Assembly: GCA_022836615.1 (NCBI GenBank)
Contig: MU405225.1
Location: 248,001-312,000, forward strand
From: Annulohypoxylon bovei var. microspora
Taxonomy: Eukaryota; Ascomycota; Sordariomycetes; Xylariales; Hypoxylaceae
Reading direction: 5' to 3'
Length of the DNA stretch: 64,000 bases
The translations under genes were made by a program, and so were the position numbers. Shown in pieces: positions 1 to 11,355 of this stretch. Numbering within the stretch: position 1 is the stretch's first letter; each line of letters begins with the position of its first letter. Under the pieces are notes generated by a model that saw only the letters and a program-made list of their open reading frames with translations, had not been told where the DNA came from and did not search any database.

Positions 1-831
1 AAACTGACATTTATCTACGGGAAAGACAATGTGTTCAAGGGCTGGACTATGGCGCATGTATATAAAGACCCCTAATTAAACCCAGTTATTAACTCCGCAA
101 TTTCGAATCTTCGGTAAGCATGCCGAAGTCATTGCGTGATTTAAAATCTTAAGCGCCCGATTTTGACGGGTCTTTCATGCCATGCTAGTTTCGGTTGATT
201 TTTCGTTATGAATAGCCAAAGAGAGTACAGCAATATCGCCGCCGATGTCATTGTGTAACTTTTCCGAGAGGGATTTCGTCGAGGTCTCTTGTGATAGGGC
301 TGCTAGACAGCAATCGGTTCGCTGTTTTCCCTGTCAGCATTGTTTGGCTTGATCGACCCCAAGTGGCTTATTATGTCCTCGAAATATAACTGGCTGGTTA
401 TATGTATCTAATTATCAGCTCTTCAATTGACTGCATGTCGATCTCGGTGTCTCTGCACGATAGACTTTTCTGTAACCAACACCATATTGATCGAGCCTTA
501 GTGCAGAAACTAAAGGACGTAAGGGAGGCATGCAACCACACTCAAGCGCGTGTATGTAGCTCCCATAAATACTTACAGATAAGATGTGATTCATGCCTAT
601 GGTCTGAGAAAATGTTCTCGAACGTTTTATTTTCAGAGCAACTCGATCTATATCATAGAATACTCATCAAATGTAGCCAACGCTGCCCGACTTATTAACC
701 TGCCGACACTGCGAGGCCACTGGTGTATCTGAGTTACACGCCTTTTTCAGCGGCGGAGACAATGTCCTGAATTAATTCTGAAGACCACGATCTGGATCCA
801 TACGCACAGCCAGCTGAGGACTAAGAAAAGC
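1..831. other. Left-edge intergenic DNA
   Basis: I see no supportable gene. A 98-codon frame at 402-698 has no signal peptide, no family motif and no intron-exon context, so I do not call it. The last 100 bases are presumably the promoter and leader of the gene starting at 832. Confidence 0.5.
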
Positions 832-1781
832 ATGAAGACGTACCTGTGCTTCTTAGCCTCGATCATTAACGGTATGTATTCTATATTTATACAATAGCGC
901 ACCGAGTAGGTAGCTGCTGAACACGCTGCTTATGATCTAATAGTCGGGATAACCGTCGCAAATTCTTGTACAACCTCGACCATTTCCCTCTTGGCACACC
1001 CTGCCGCCGCCACAAACGTTCCAGCCAACTCGAATGCGGCGGATCAGATCAGCCTTGAAATCACAGGATGTGATAAACTCACTAATTTCTCTGACCTGAA
1101 CACTGTGGCGCGTGTCAATCTGTATAAGAATAATTTCACAGAACTCGATCTCGCTAGTCTGCGTATAACAGACCAGATCCGTATCGCCGGTAACCCGAAT
1201 CTTGAGACACTTGTACTTCCGGACCCTAAGCCAAGTCAGACCGTATCACTTCCACCAACGGGCACGGATGCGCCACAGTGGACGGTCGTCGAGATTGTGG
1301 ATAACCCCCTACTAGACACCGACAACATCAAGTTTCAGGGCAGCTCTAACTTCTGGGATTGGGGGTTGCGTAACCTATCGTCGTTCGCTCTCTCGGGCGG
1401 GAATTTTCATTCTGATTTCTTGTGAGTTGATGTGTCCTCTCATATATGTAATTGCCGTAGCCGGAACCATACCCCTTACCCCTTGTCTTGTCGCAAACCG
1501 CTAATCCCATGTCTAGCTACCCACTATCAAAAACGTCGACAGGGGATTATCCAGAACCGGGTCATGTATACGTGACTGATAGTTTCGTCCTGAATTCGAC
1601 GGACTCGACGTATGACTGCTCTTATATAAATTCGCTGAGATATCACGGTTCTTTCAAAGGCAATTACACTTGCCAGGGCAGGACGGTTGTTCCCAGCCTG
1701 GCAAATAGTCTCTCAAGATCTCCTACAACTCTCTTGGGTGGATTTCTGGTGGCGGTTTGCATTGGGAGCTTGATATTGTGA
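832..1781 (+). CDS. GPI-anchored LRR-like (Ecm33/Sps2-type) cell-surface protein, 260 aa
   Basis: Predicted secreted, GPI-anchored cell wall protein. Exons 832-871, 944-1421 and 1517-1781 join in frame, with donors GTATGT and GTGAGT and a CTAAT branch site just before the last acceptor. The protein starts with a hydrophobic signal (MKTYLCFLASIING). It continues with an LRR-like region containing DQISLEITGCDKL, ARVNLYKNNF, ELDLASL, DQIRIAGNPNLETLVLP and FALSGGNF, the short strand-turn repeats of receptor-L/Ecm33 proteins. It ends in a Ser-rich stretch and a hydrophobic tail (TTLLGGFLVAVCIGSLIL) typical of a GPI signal. Fungal Ecm33 proteins are about 400 aa, so this is short, with only one or two repeat blocks. 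Ecm33 relatives act in wall organisation; the role here is inferred. The domain assignment rests on pattern only. It lies with two other secreted or surface protein genes on the same strand. Confidence 0.65.
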
Positions 1782-2527
1782 AGCTTGGATATGCTATTTA
1801 TCGCTAACATCTGTATTGAAAAGAGCATTTAGCGGAACGTGTCTTATAAGAACGTGAAAGTGAAAACAGTAACACACTAGGATTAGATGATAAGGAGTTG
1901 TTCCTTGACTTGATGTTCCCCCGGCTGTGCCGAACACACGGTGCCGGCATGTCTATTGAACCACGCCGATGATAAGTCGACCTAGCGTACTAAATAGCGA
2001 ACGATGCTACCGAGGATCTGTATATCAACCCATGTCGTTCTAAGAAATTCAGGGCTTTTTCATTCTCCTACCGTCCTCTTCCGCACTTATACCTTCCGTG
2101 ATTGGCCACCGCTCTGAACCCGATATCATTAGTATATGCCAAGTAGCGTGCAAGAAGGAAGAATTTGGGGAAATTGAGACATCTAGAACCTACAAATGTT
2201 ACTAACCAAGGATATGGCCGGCAATTGATGATCTAATGTCTATTTATATCACCTTCTTAGTTAGAAAAAGAGTTATTTTTGAAATTTGGCGTGAATTAGC
2301 TGAAAGACTAGGGAAATATCATCTTCAGGTTCTTGATTTGTGTTGGCCTGGCCTCTCCACAACAATATCACGTCAATACAAATTAATGCAAATCAATAGG
2401 TACCAAGCGTATGCCGTAGTGACAGCTCAGTGTCTGATGTTAAGATATAAATCGTTGACAGTTCCCGTGATAGATTGAAATTCCCCGAAGGATCTTTAAT
2501 ATTCTCTCCGGACCGTTCGTCGCCAAA
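1782..2527. other. Intergenic
   Basis: No gene supported. An 80-codon frame at 2236-2478 lacks any family feature. The DNA is AT-rich and holds the promoter of the gene at 2528. Confidence 0.5.
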
Positions 2528-3093
2528 ATGCGTTTCTCCACTTTCCTTTCCGTGATTACGGCGCCTCTTATGGCGCTGGCTGCCCCGAATTGTGTCAAAC
2601 GCCAGGGTACCTCCCAGTTCTGCACGCGGATTACACCAGCACCACCGCAGGAGGTGACCGATGCGAGGTTCAACGAGTTCGCCTATCTATTTCTCGTTAA
2701 GAAGGACATATATGCGGCTTTTACTTACATCCTTCCCGAATATATCGTACGCGTACCAGATTGGAAGAATATCATTCTGCGCCAGACTTAGTTAGCTAAT
2801 TGGAATCTTCGTAGAATCATAACCCCGCGGTCCAGAATGGCGCTCAGAACGCGCTGAACTTCCTCGGCTCAATCTTGGGAAACCAGACCTTCACCGTACT
2901 ACGCACGAAGATCGAGGGCGACATGTCGTGGCTTAACTATCAGAGTTCGTTCGGTACGATCGTGGACCGATTCCGCTGGGAGGATGGATGCATCATTGAG
3001 CACGTATGTGACCCGATCTGCAATGCAATGGCACAGCCAAAGACTAACTTCCTCCAATAGTGGGACGAAAACGAGACGTTCCCGGCCTCATAG
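2528..3093 (+). CDS. Secreted SnoaL-like protein, 146 aa
   Basis: Small alpha+beta-barrel protein of the SnoaL-like/NTF2-like type. Exons are 2528-2746, 2815-3003 and 3061-3093, with donors GTACGC and GTATGT and acceptors GTAG and ATAG, all phase 0. Splicing restores the family pattern: FNEFAYLFLVKKDIYAAFTY, PEYI joined to NHNPAVQNGAQNAL, the barrel strands TVLRTKIEGDMSWLNYQSSF and TIVDRFRWEDGCIIEH, and a short C terminus WDENETFPAS. The N terminus has a cleavable signal (MRFSTFLSVITAPLMALA) followed by a KR dibasic site (CVKRQ), so export and Kex2-type trimming are likely. The family includes polyketide cyclases and many uncharacterised fungal proteins, and the substrate cannot be read from sequence. 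The usual aspartate-histidine pairs are only partly recognisable. Gene boundaries are well supported by the in-frame splicing. Confidence 0.75.
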
Positions 3094-4240
3094 ACGCTTT
3101 TATATTCGAATGCATCTGCTCTTTCGCGCGAACGTCCATAGATCTGCGTCATAGAACTCCCATCGGTATTAGCCTCTATCTAGCAGCAGGATATATGTAT
3201 CGACGGTGTTCTTCGTTGCGTGTATACATTAGCCGCCGCGTTCCAGTTCAAAGAGGGTGTTGTAATATAGGATAAGGGATCACATGTACCTATGTGTTTT
3301 TAGAGACTTCAGCGTTGATAGAAAAATGTACAAGAGTTATGACAATTACCTAAGCTATTAGATTTGTCATCCTTCAGAATTCATAAGTTGAACGGAGTCT
3401 CATATTAACCTCATAGGGTGGACAATAGTACCTTGGATGCGTCTTTGCCGCAATGCCAAGATGTCCTCTAATCTCCGCAATGAATGCTATTACCATCACA
3501 ACATTCTATTGACGACCGGCGCGACAAATTGCAGGTACAGCTCCAAGCGAATGGAAATCATGAACGATATTCGGATAATGAACACAGAGGCGGCACTCAC
3601 TGCCTGTTTAGGGCTGAGCGTTGAGATTGGCGCTCGGATTAAGTGTTTATTTTGGGGGCTGAGAACTGAAGGATTGGGACTTAGCCTCCTGTAACTTAGG
3701 CGAGTTGCTTAATGCTACCAGCGCTACCTAGCTGCCTACCTACCTAGGTGCACATTGAGGCTGAGTTTCAGGTACAATATGTCTCACTGCATAACAGGAA
3801 CATTACCAATGAATCAGTGATGCATTTCTATTGGCGAGATATGTCGAAGGATTCGTCCTACTGTTGTTCATTGGGACCGGACCATAGCTTTGTGCTCCTG
3901 TTGCGAAACGCGGGTCTACTGCCAGCAATAACCCTACAGTGGTTTAGTTGTGCGGGTTATGGCAGCTCTTTGGCGCTCATAGGAATAAAACAGGGGTTTA
4001 TAAGGGGCTTTTTCAGCCCTGAAGCGCCTATCATAGCCCCCAAAAGGCAGAAGCCAAGAAATATGTAGGATTCATAAAGATAATTTGGGTACACCAATAT
4101 TTGCTGGATAGGACTCTTCGGATTCTCAGATCCTTCATTAACTGCTCACAACCCCCTGAGACGCGAGGGCGGTTCAATTCTTGCTTTTCTCTCATTTTTG
4201 GAATGATAAGTCGGCGATAGATCATCTCAAATTCAACACC
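3094..4240. other. Intergenic with a TACCTAGGT palindrome
   Basis: No gene supported. Frames at 3437-3694 and 3748-4068 lack motifs and start or end arbitrarily. The string CCTACCTACCTAGGTG lies at 3735-3750. The last 100 bases lead into the gene at 4241. Confidence 0.45.
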
Positions 4241-5461
4241 ATGACGCGGTCGTTTAGATCAGCGGTCGCTGTGCTATGCCTTGTGGGGATAATAGGAGTT
4301 AACGGCGAGGACGACGTAAACAAATTCACATATCCTACGGCGGATGGCCTACAGTACAGCTATCGCGATACGATCATAACCGCATACGAAGGCAATATTT
4401 CTGCGCCATTGCTCTATACGTTCTGCAGGGATGCCCAAGGAAATATTGATCGTGAGTTTTTAGCGAATGTCGAAGACCGAGGATGAGCGAAGCCACTGAC
4501 TAGACCACAGAGGAACGGCTCGACCATGTTAACGGACCTAACACGACGGCGTCGATAATCCTGGATTTCACCGTCGACAAGCCTGCAGCGTTTTGTTGGT
4601 TCAACATAAGGCTCGACGAACCTGATAGTTCTGTCGGCGCGAACAGCGTAGGTTTTCAGTATAACTCGACCGAAGGAGAACGGGTATGTCAAGTTTAAAT
4701 AGTGGAATCACGTTCCGACGGGATAGATGAAGGCATCGGGATGTCTAAACCGACACGGGGTTTTAGTGCAATTCGGCCAAAGCTAGGCCGAAATGAACCA
4801 AGGGGTTACCCGATGCTTTCCCCGTTCTCTCGGATCATTCGACGGAAGGGTCGTAGCTAACCGAAGAATTACCAAATAGAAAACGTTTAGTCTAAGCTCG
4901 GCAACTTCGTCAACATCAACCTCCACTTCCACCTCTAGTCCCACCTCTAGTTCCACCTCCAGTTCCCCAACTTCGAGCTCGACACAATCCGGGGTTAGTA
5001 CTACCAACCCCACCATCGCGTCGACAAGCGCGACGATCCCGACCTCTAGCGCTTCAGCTAGTCATAGCCCTGGATTGTCTCCCGCGGCTTCAGCAGGAGT
5101 TGGTGTTGGAGTAGGGCTGGTCGGAATAGCCATTGGTGCGGGCGCCGTCGCCTTTTTCTTCCGACGAAGGAAAAGGAGGGGAGGTGGTCAAGAGCAGGTC
5201 GCGCCGTCGGATTCGTCGCAATTTCCACCGACGGTTGGAGCTCCTCCTAGCATGATGACTTCAGAGTATCCTAAATCTGGTTATTACGCGCAAGTCCCCA
5301 ATAATGGGATACACGAGGCACCAGCATTCCAAGATGGAGTGATCAAGAATCCAGGATCACCATACGTCCCGTACGACGCCTCGGCCGCGGGGGGTGGCGC
5401 ACCAGTTGCTCCCAGGCATGAAATGGATGGGACGTCTAACGTACTACATGAAATGCCATAA
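4241..5461 (+). CDS. Single-pass membrane protein with Ser/Thr-rich stalk, 321 aa
   Basis: Predicted type I surface protein, a stress-sensor or mucin-like architecture. Exons 4241-4451, 4511-4683 and 4880-5461 join in frame (donors GTGAGT and GTATGT; acceptors ACAG and ATAG). Order of parts: a signal peptide (MTRSFRSAVAVLCLVGIIGVNG); an ectodomain of about 110 residues with Cys and N-glycosylation sequons, including FTVDKPAAFCWFNIRLDEP; a Ser/Thr/Pro stalk of about 70 residues; a transmembrane helix made of Gly/Val/Ala (GVGVGVGLVGIAIGAGAVAF); a basic stop-transfer segment (FFRRRKRRG); and a Pro/Gly/Tyr-rich cytosolic tail ending in LHEMP. This layout is common in fungal genomes. I recognise no named domain in the ectodomain, so the function is unknown. 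The third acceptor is the least certain junction, chosen because it keeps phase 0. Confidence 0.7.
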
Positions 5462-6181
5462 AATGAAAACGGCCATTATCGCGAATTTAGACAACTTATA
5501 ATCATATTAATAAGGAAGGGGAAAATGAGATTGTGTGTTTGTTAGGCAAGTTACCTAACCCAGCTGGCATACAGACTGACAAGACGTGCCTGGATTTACT
5601 GGCGATGTCTTGTATTATCCATCGTTGACGCACGTCGGCAGCGTGGTCGTAGCCGAGTTCGTATAGCTTAGTGGTCGGGAGCTTGCCGAGACCGGGGAGT
5701 ACGTATGCGTGTTGGCGCTCAGGGTATCAATCACCAATCTTAGGCATCTCTATCTAGCCTATTGTTCGACGGGGAGGACGGGTTGGGTGGGTACTTGCAC
5801 ATGGTGACAAGGGACGGGTTTACGTCCGTGGATCATTTCCCCAACTTCCAAGGTTTCCCTAATATGTAGTGTGATCTTTAACCTATATGCACGGGTGTCT
5901 TTGTCCTATTCTGCCCTGTTCATCCAACGCGGAGATTTCAGGCTATGCGCGTCATTTGCAACCAAAGGGCTACCATGGAGGACCGGTAGCTTTCGCACTT
6001 TCTAGTGCCCTATCCGAACCCAGTAGCCGAGTTGGGAGGGAAGAATAGAATAAAAGCATTGTGATTCCCCATTCTTAGTGATCGAATCCATTTCTCCCCC
6101 GATCGCCAACTTCAACATCCCCACGTACCTGTTGCGGAGTTAAGGGTTTAGGAAGGGAAAATCAAAGAAAAAACCGAAGCC
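5462..6181. other. Intergenic
   Basis: I see no gene or RNA. It contains the upstream region of the MFS transporter; nothing else stands out. Confidence 0.5.
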
Positions 6182-7848
6182 ATGGCGGGCTGGTATTCTC
6201 TTGGGGTCGCCTTCTTCGCCGCCATCGGCACATTTCTCTTCGTATGCTTTCTCTTCTAAAACAGAATTAACTAGATACTAGGTAGTGAATAATTGTACTA
6301 ACCACTATCTCTGTTATAGGGTTTTGACACGGGCATTGCTACAACAAGTAAGTTTCTTATAGGACGGAGATAAAGTATAGCGCTACTACGAATGTCTCAC
6401 ATACTAATTCCTGATTAGCTATTGCTCACGAAAGTTGGATCGATTACATGCACCACCCCTCCAATGGACTCACCGGTGCGGTAGTGGCCGTCTACATCGC
6501 GGGAGAAGCGGTCGGCGCTCTAACCCAGACCTTCATAGGGGATAGGTTAGGTCGTATCCGGTTCATGCAGTTATTATGCATCATCGTCACGATTGGTACC
6601 ACGATCCAGGCGGCCTCTGTCAACATTGGAATGTTCTTAACTGGCCGAGCTATCGCCGGTATGGCGGTAGGCGGCATGGTTGCCACGGTCCCGATCTACC
6701 TCAGCGAGATATCGGCGCCCGACCAGCGCGGGCTCATCGGCGGCATTTCCGGGTGTGGCATCGCCTTCGGCACCATGATGTCTAACTGGGTCGGCTTCGC
6801 CTGCTCGTACGCGCCGTACGGCTCAACGCAGTGGCGCTTGCCACTCGGCCTCCAGATCCCTTGGGGCGTCATCATGTTCGTCGGGCTAGCGACGTTCATG
6901 CCGGATTCGCCGAGACAGCTATTGCGCAACGGGAAGATCGAGGCCGCGAAACGCGAGTTCGTTAGGGTTCGCCGGGACTTGCAGTCGCACGAGGTGCACG
7001 AAGAATTTGCGCTCATGCGCGCACAGATCGAGTTCGAGATGGCCCGTGAGATCAAGTCGTTTCGCGAGGTGTTTACGCTGTTCGGCCGTCGCGCTTTCGT
7101 TTCTATTAGCGTGCAGACCATGACCAGCTTGACGGGTGTGAATGTCATCCAGTACTACCAGACTACGCTGTATAAATCGCTGGGCATACAGCAGCAGACG
7201 ATCCTCGCGCTGGCCGGTGTGTACGGCACGGTCGCCTTTGTCTCGAATAGCATCACGACACGATATCTAACGGACCAGTGGGGTCGTCGTAAGATGATAA
7301 TATCAGGTGCGCTAGGTCTGATGCTAATCATGATATACTCCGCGGTGATGCAGCGCATCTTCCAGAACAGCGACAACAAGGTTGGCAAAGGCTTCGCGGT
7401 CTTAGGAATCTACCTATACGTAGCGTGGTACTATGCTATGATCAACAGCACGACATGGCTGTACGGCGCGGAGGTGCTACCTATTGCGCTGCGAAGCAAG
7501 GTCATGGGGCTCGCGGCGGCGAGCCACTTCATCGTCAACGTTGGGATAACGGAGGCCGGTCCGAGCGCCCTCGCCAACATTGGCGAGAATTATTACTACG
7601 TCTTTGTCGGGTGCACCCTCGTCTTCCTAACCATTGCGTACCTGTACTTCCCAGAGACGCGACGGAAGACACTCGAGGAGATCGCGCGAGCCTTCGGCGA
7701 CAAGGTCGTCCTTGTTGGCGACGGTCAGATTGACGGTGAACACATAGGAGGGCAGGATGAGGAAACAGGAAGCGTTACCAAACAAGAGAACAAGGCTACG
7801 GCATCGACCACTTCGACGATTCCTCCCAGCCGGGGCTCCGCGTCGTAG
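6182..7848 (+). CDS. MFS sugar-porter-type transporter, 505 aa
   Basis: Plasma-membrane proton-coupled or facilitative transporter of the major facilitator superfamily, sugar porter family. Exons are 6182-6241, 6320-6347 and 6419-7848; the second exon is only 28 nt. Splicing yields an N-terminal helix running into GFDTGIATT, the family's usual FGxDxG start. Further signatures are GDRLGRIR after helix 2, GRAIAGMAVGG, YLSEISAPDQRG, MPDSPRQLL, TSLTGVNVIQYY, DQWGRRK in the second half, and PETRRKTLEEI after the last helix. Length and motif order fit a complete 12-helix protein. The C-terminal tail is hydrophilic and Thr/Ser-rich. The substrate cannot be assigned; many fungal relatives carry hexoses, pentoses, quinate or lactose. 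The gene is convergent with the CorA-like gene downstream. Confidence 0.9.
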
Positions 7849-8291
7849 TCGTAGTTTTATACTTAAGCAGGTATGGAAGAGTTTGGCTATTATACACGCG
7901 GCTTATTTCAACTATTAACCTACATTTTTGAAGAGTTGTAGTTATGATTTTGGTATTCTAGCCAATAGATCCGACATTGTAAATTCGCTACTTCTCCCTA
8001 ATGACACGTGAAACTCATGCTTACTCAAATCAGGATCATTACCATCAACGCCTAAGAGATCCATCTCAACCCCTATTAGCCCTCTATCCCCACCTCTTTC
8101 TTCCCACACCCATCTAGATTACCGCTACTCCTTCCAGTTACCCGCAATGCACATTTTCCTTTCTACCTCTAGAATCCGAAAGGAAATAGAATAGGAGAAC
8201 AAACTACACGTAATCTCGTGAAAACAGCAAGCAGTCTCCCTTACAATTAAATTCTCGCCTGGCCATCGAGCTAACTAGGAGCATGAGAAAT
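7849..8291. other. Convergent intergenic region
   Basis: 3' region shared by the plus-strand MFS gene and the minus-strand CorA-like gene. I see nothing beyond AT- and CT-rich sequence. Confidence 0.5.
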
Positions 8292-9916
8292 CTAAACAGG
8301 AGGCTTGTTCTTGTTTTTGAACCTATCAAGAAGATTGTGGGCATACCAGTCGCTTGCGTCGTAGCTATAACCTTGGTCTAAGATCCAGTTACCCAGTGAA
8401 ACCAGGCCCACGAGAGGTATCGCGACGAGGAAGTAGACCCAAAAGAGCGGCCCCCCTGGGGCAAAGGCGCCTTGCATGCTAAATAACGAGCATACGTACG
8501 CTAAGGGTATGAAAACCAGACCAAGGAATGTGAGAGCCTTCGTGCGTTTAGCCTCGCGGAGCGATTGCTTCTGCTGAATCACGGCCTGTCGATTCCCTGC
8601 AATGCCGGCGAGAGTTGTCATGGCGGTATTGAGCGATACCGCCCTTCGACGCAGTTTTTTGAACCCGGTATGTAGGAATTGGAAGTCCTCTGTATAATCT
8701 GACCAGTCCATGATACGTGCATTTGTTGGAGCCCGGGGCGCAATGTTCAGTTGCAGCATCACACTTTCAAGCTCTCTGCAATACTGTTCAGATCGTCGTT
8801 CATCGGCCTGAGTGTCGCTCCAGTCCCTTTCTACATCCCGAACCGAAAACCCGGCCAAGTCCGAATGTTTAGAAAGCCTTCTTTGAGTCTCAGCTAGAGT
8901 CGCATTCGTGAAGTTGGCTAGTTCCCAGTAGTGCCCCGCTATGATTTTGTTGATGAAGACTTGAATACCCTTGGAGTAGGAATGGTCAGTTAGTAGACTG
9001 AAATGGTTCGTCAAGTAAAAAGTCAGATCGTCAAGAATTGACGACCTGGGAGGCCCCCCTTGAGCCTTCAGCTGCTCCTTTTCAGGTATAAAGTTTACGT
9101 AGCCGCCTTGGAATGGATATATATCGACGAGGAGCGGTCTTTTATCGCCATTCGTCCCAAGAAGCGTGACTTTTGGGTCACAGAGTACAATAGCTAGAAT
9201 GAAATAAGCTTCTTCCAAGTTTAGATATTAGTCATAGAGTACTTACTATCCGAAGCACCGTCAACCTCTCGGTTCCAAACTGAGCACTTCCGTCGAAGAA
9301 CGCCAACAGGCAGCATATTTTCTCCAGACCTAGTTCTCTTGATATGACGTCCAGTAGCGTAGCAGTGTAAACGAAGCCCAGAAGTACCTTGGCTAACGTA
9401 TACAGGCTCTGAATACTTCAGAGTGACATGGTCTCGTGTTGCTAACGAGCTTGGAAGAAGTACCGTGTCCGTCTGACCGAACGCATCGTAATCGAAGTCC
9501 TTTATTCGCTCGTGCTCCACGAAAAAAGATGGATGTAATTGGAAGTGGCTGCCCAATACTTCTACCGTATGAGGATCAAACGCTTCGACAAGGTATACGG
9601 TTTGCTGGTTTGGAAATTGGTTCTGGCTACATAGGCATACTTTCAAGGCGTTGGCGTCTGATAACTCCCCCTTAACAATGAAGTTCTGGTTTTGGCCCAG
9701 ACTCAAAACTCTGATTCGGACCGGCATATTCGGCCACATTGTCTTTTGTTTCAGGCATTTTGGATCTTGTATTCGCAGCCGAGGATCTGAACTGTATTGG
9801 CTCTTAGTGAATTCCGCATAGGCTCCGTTACCTGAAAGCCAATGCCCATTTGAGTTGTGTCTAGCTTGTAAGGGGGTCATCCCTCTAGAGTTGGTAGACA
9901 TCGAACTTTCAAGCAT
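8292..9916 (-). CDS. CorA-like membrane protein, 523 aa
   Basis: Two exons, 9916-9247 and 9193-8292, are separated by a 53-nt intron (GTAAGT...CTAG), in frame. The protein is soluble for about 440 residues, then has two close hydrophobic helices near the C terminus, roughly residues 443-463 (ALTFLGLVFIPLAYVCSLF) and 473-493. This is the arrangement of fungal CorA/ZntB-like divalent cation channels. A long predicted helix (QAVIQQKQSLREAKRTKALT) leads into the first membrane segment, like the CorA stalk helix. The hallmark GMN tripeptide after TM1 is replaced by SMQG, so magnesium transport is doubtful. Many Pezizomycotina encode such divergent paralogs of unknown function. An alternative start lies a few codons in (MSTNSRGMTPL). 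I am fairly sure of the family and unsure of activity. Confidence 0.75.
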
Positions 9917-10249
9917 TCTTCATATCTGTAGAAACAATACCATCTCAGCCATAATGCTTTTGAAAACAGTCTTGTAAGGCTATGATGTCCAATGTAGCAT
10001 TGATAGCCAGGTCCTAGGTACCTAATACCTGGGACATGCGCATCATGTGATCGACTTATAGAAGGCTGGGGGTAGTTTACCTCGAAACATTCTCAAATGC
10101 CTACTACCTACCTAGGTAGGTAGGTAGGTGTACTTAATCTACTTAAATGGCTTTAATATTTTCTTCCTATTTACTTAATTAAATGCCTACCAGTTCACCT
10201 CAACATCCGCTTCTCCATAGCTCACAGGTCAGTACCCAGTCAGGATAAC
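9917..10249. other. Intergenic with long TACCTAGGTA palindrome
   Basis: The repeat CCTACCTAGGTAGGTAGGTAG lies within about 10105-10130, one of the longest of a dispersed palindrome class in this window. The rest is AT-rich and holds no gene. Confidence 0.6.
10105..10130. repeat. TACCTAGGTA-type palindromic repeat
   Basis: Tandem CCTA units meet tandem GGTA units around a central CCTAGG. The same core recurs at 3735, 12901, 15006, 15481, 26231, 34207, 52449 and 58623. Confidence 0.8.
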
Positions 10250-11355
10250 TTAACTAGATTTTTTAATGCTATTAGCAACTTGACGCTGCACTGATTCGTA
10301 GTGGAGCTATTAAAAAACATGTTAGCTAGTTAAACAAGAGCTTAGGGTCCAAAGATGAGATGTTTTAGTAGGCGAAACTTACGTAGAGCTCGACGCCAAA
10401 GGTATGTAGGAAGATTGCTATCCACCCTGACGAGCCGAAGACGAAGTTTAATGCAGCGGCGACTTGGACTATGTCCGTTCTATCAAAAACGGATGCAGGT
10501 ACGGCGATATGGCGATTAGGGTCTTCCCCAGAGAAAAAAGGGGCACAGTCCGGATACGCCGCCAAAGTGGCGTTCTCGCCCTTCAGCAGAAAACTGATCT
10601 TGTCGCACGGCTCAACATAATAGAAACCCCCTATCATGGATATGACTATCACAGATACAACCATGATAATTCTCATAGTGACGATAGCGCCGCCCTAGAT
10701 GATGAATGGTATTAGCAGTCCATTTACTACTCAACAATTATGCCCATACAGCATTCTTAGCCAACAAAGATAAGGAACATACATAGACCCAGGCGCGCAG
10801 CATCCAAGCACGATGTTCTGCAATCTTGTGCCTCTTGGCATTGATGCAGCCAAGAGTCAATGCTGTGAGGAACATGATACCAAGTAAAACCACCATGGAC
10901 TGCGTATCAAGGCCGCCACCCTGAGAGCGCGGCGAAATCATCACGGCGGTAATAGCACCAGGAACCGAAAGGCCGACCGAGGTCCAACCGATGATCCGAT
11001 GCAATGTCAGTGCCTTGCGGCGGACCACCGGTATGAACTGAATACATGCGAGCAGACTAGCCGGTAGAATGGCGATCAAATGCGCAATAATTCCAATTTT
11101 GTAGTAATCCTGAGTTAGGTAGTAGAAGCATTCGCCGGGAGTCGCAAGATCACGACCACCCGGAATCGAGCTGCCGCAGAAGGTGCCGTAGAAGTCGAGG
11201 TACCTTAACCGCGTCGCCGTGAAGCCGGAAAAGAAACCGCCAAGGACCAACCAGAGCCAGAAGTTGTATCCTTTAGAAAACCCCACAGCACGGTAGACCT
11301 TCCTGGCTGACGCCGCGAGGACACTCTCCTGACTTTTAGCTGACGCCGTCATCAT
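10250..11355 (-). CDS. DUF2306-like multi-pass membrane protein, 313 aa
   Basis: Exons 11355-10783, 10694-10383 and 10306-10250 join in phase 0 (donors GTATGT and GTAAGT, acceptors CTAG and ATAG). The protein has about seven hydrophobic segments. The central part matches the DUF2306 pattern: a helix, HRIIGWTSVGLSVPGAITAV, then CINAKRHKIAEHRAWMLRAW followed after splicing by VYGGAIVTMRI. The conserved His/Arg cluster (HRIIGW, KHR...EHRAWMLR) is the family's signature. Function is unknown, although similarity in layout to heme-binding four-helix membrane proteins has been suggested. The final exon gives a short cytosolic tail (LHYESVQRQVANSIKKSS). If the last intron is retained the protein would instead end in VSFAY; the spliced version looks more like relatives I recall. 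Confidence 0.75.

Noticed and set aside
402..698. 98-codon plus-strand frame
   Set aside because: No signal peptide, domain motif or splice context; the size is within chance for this base composition.
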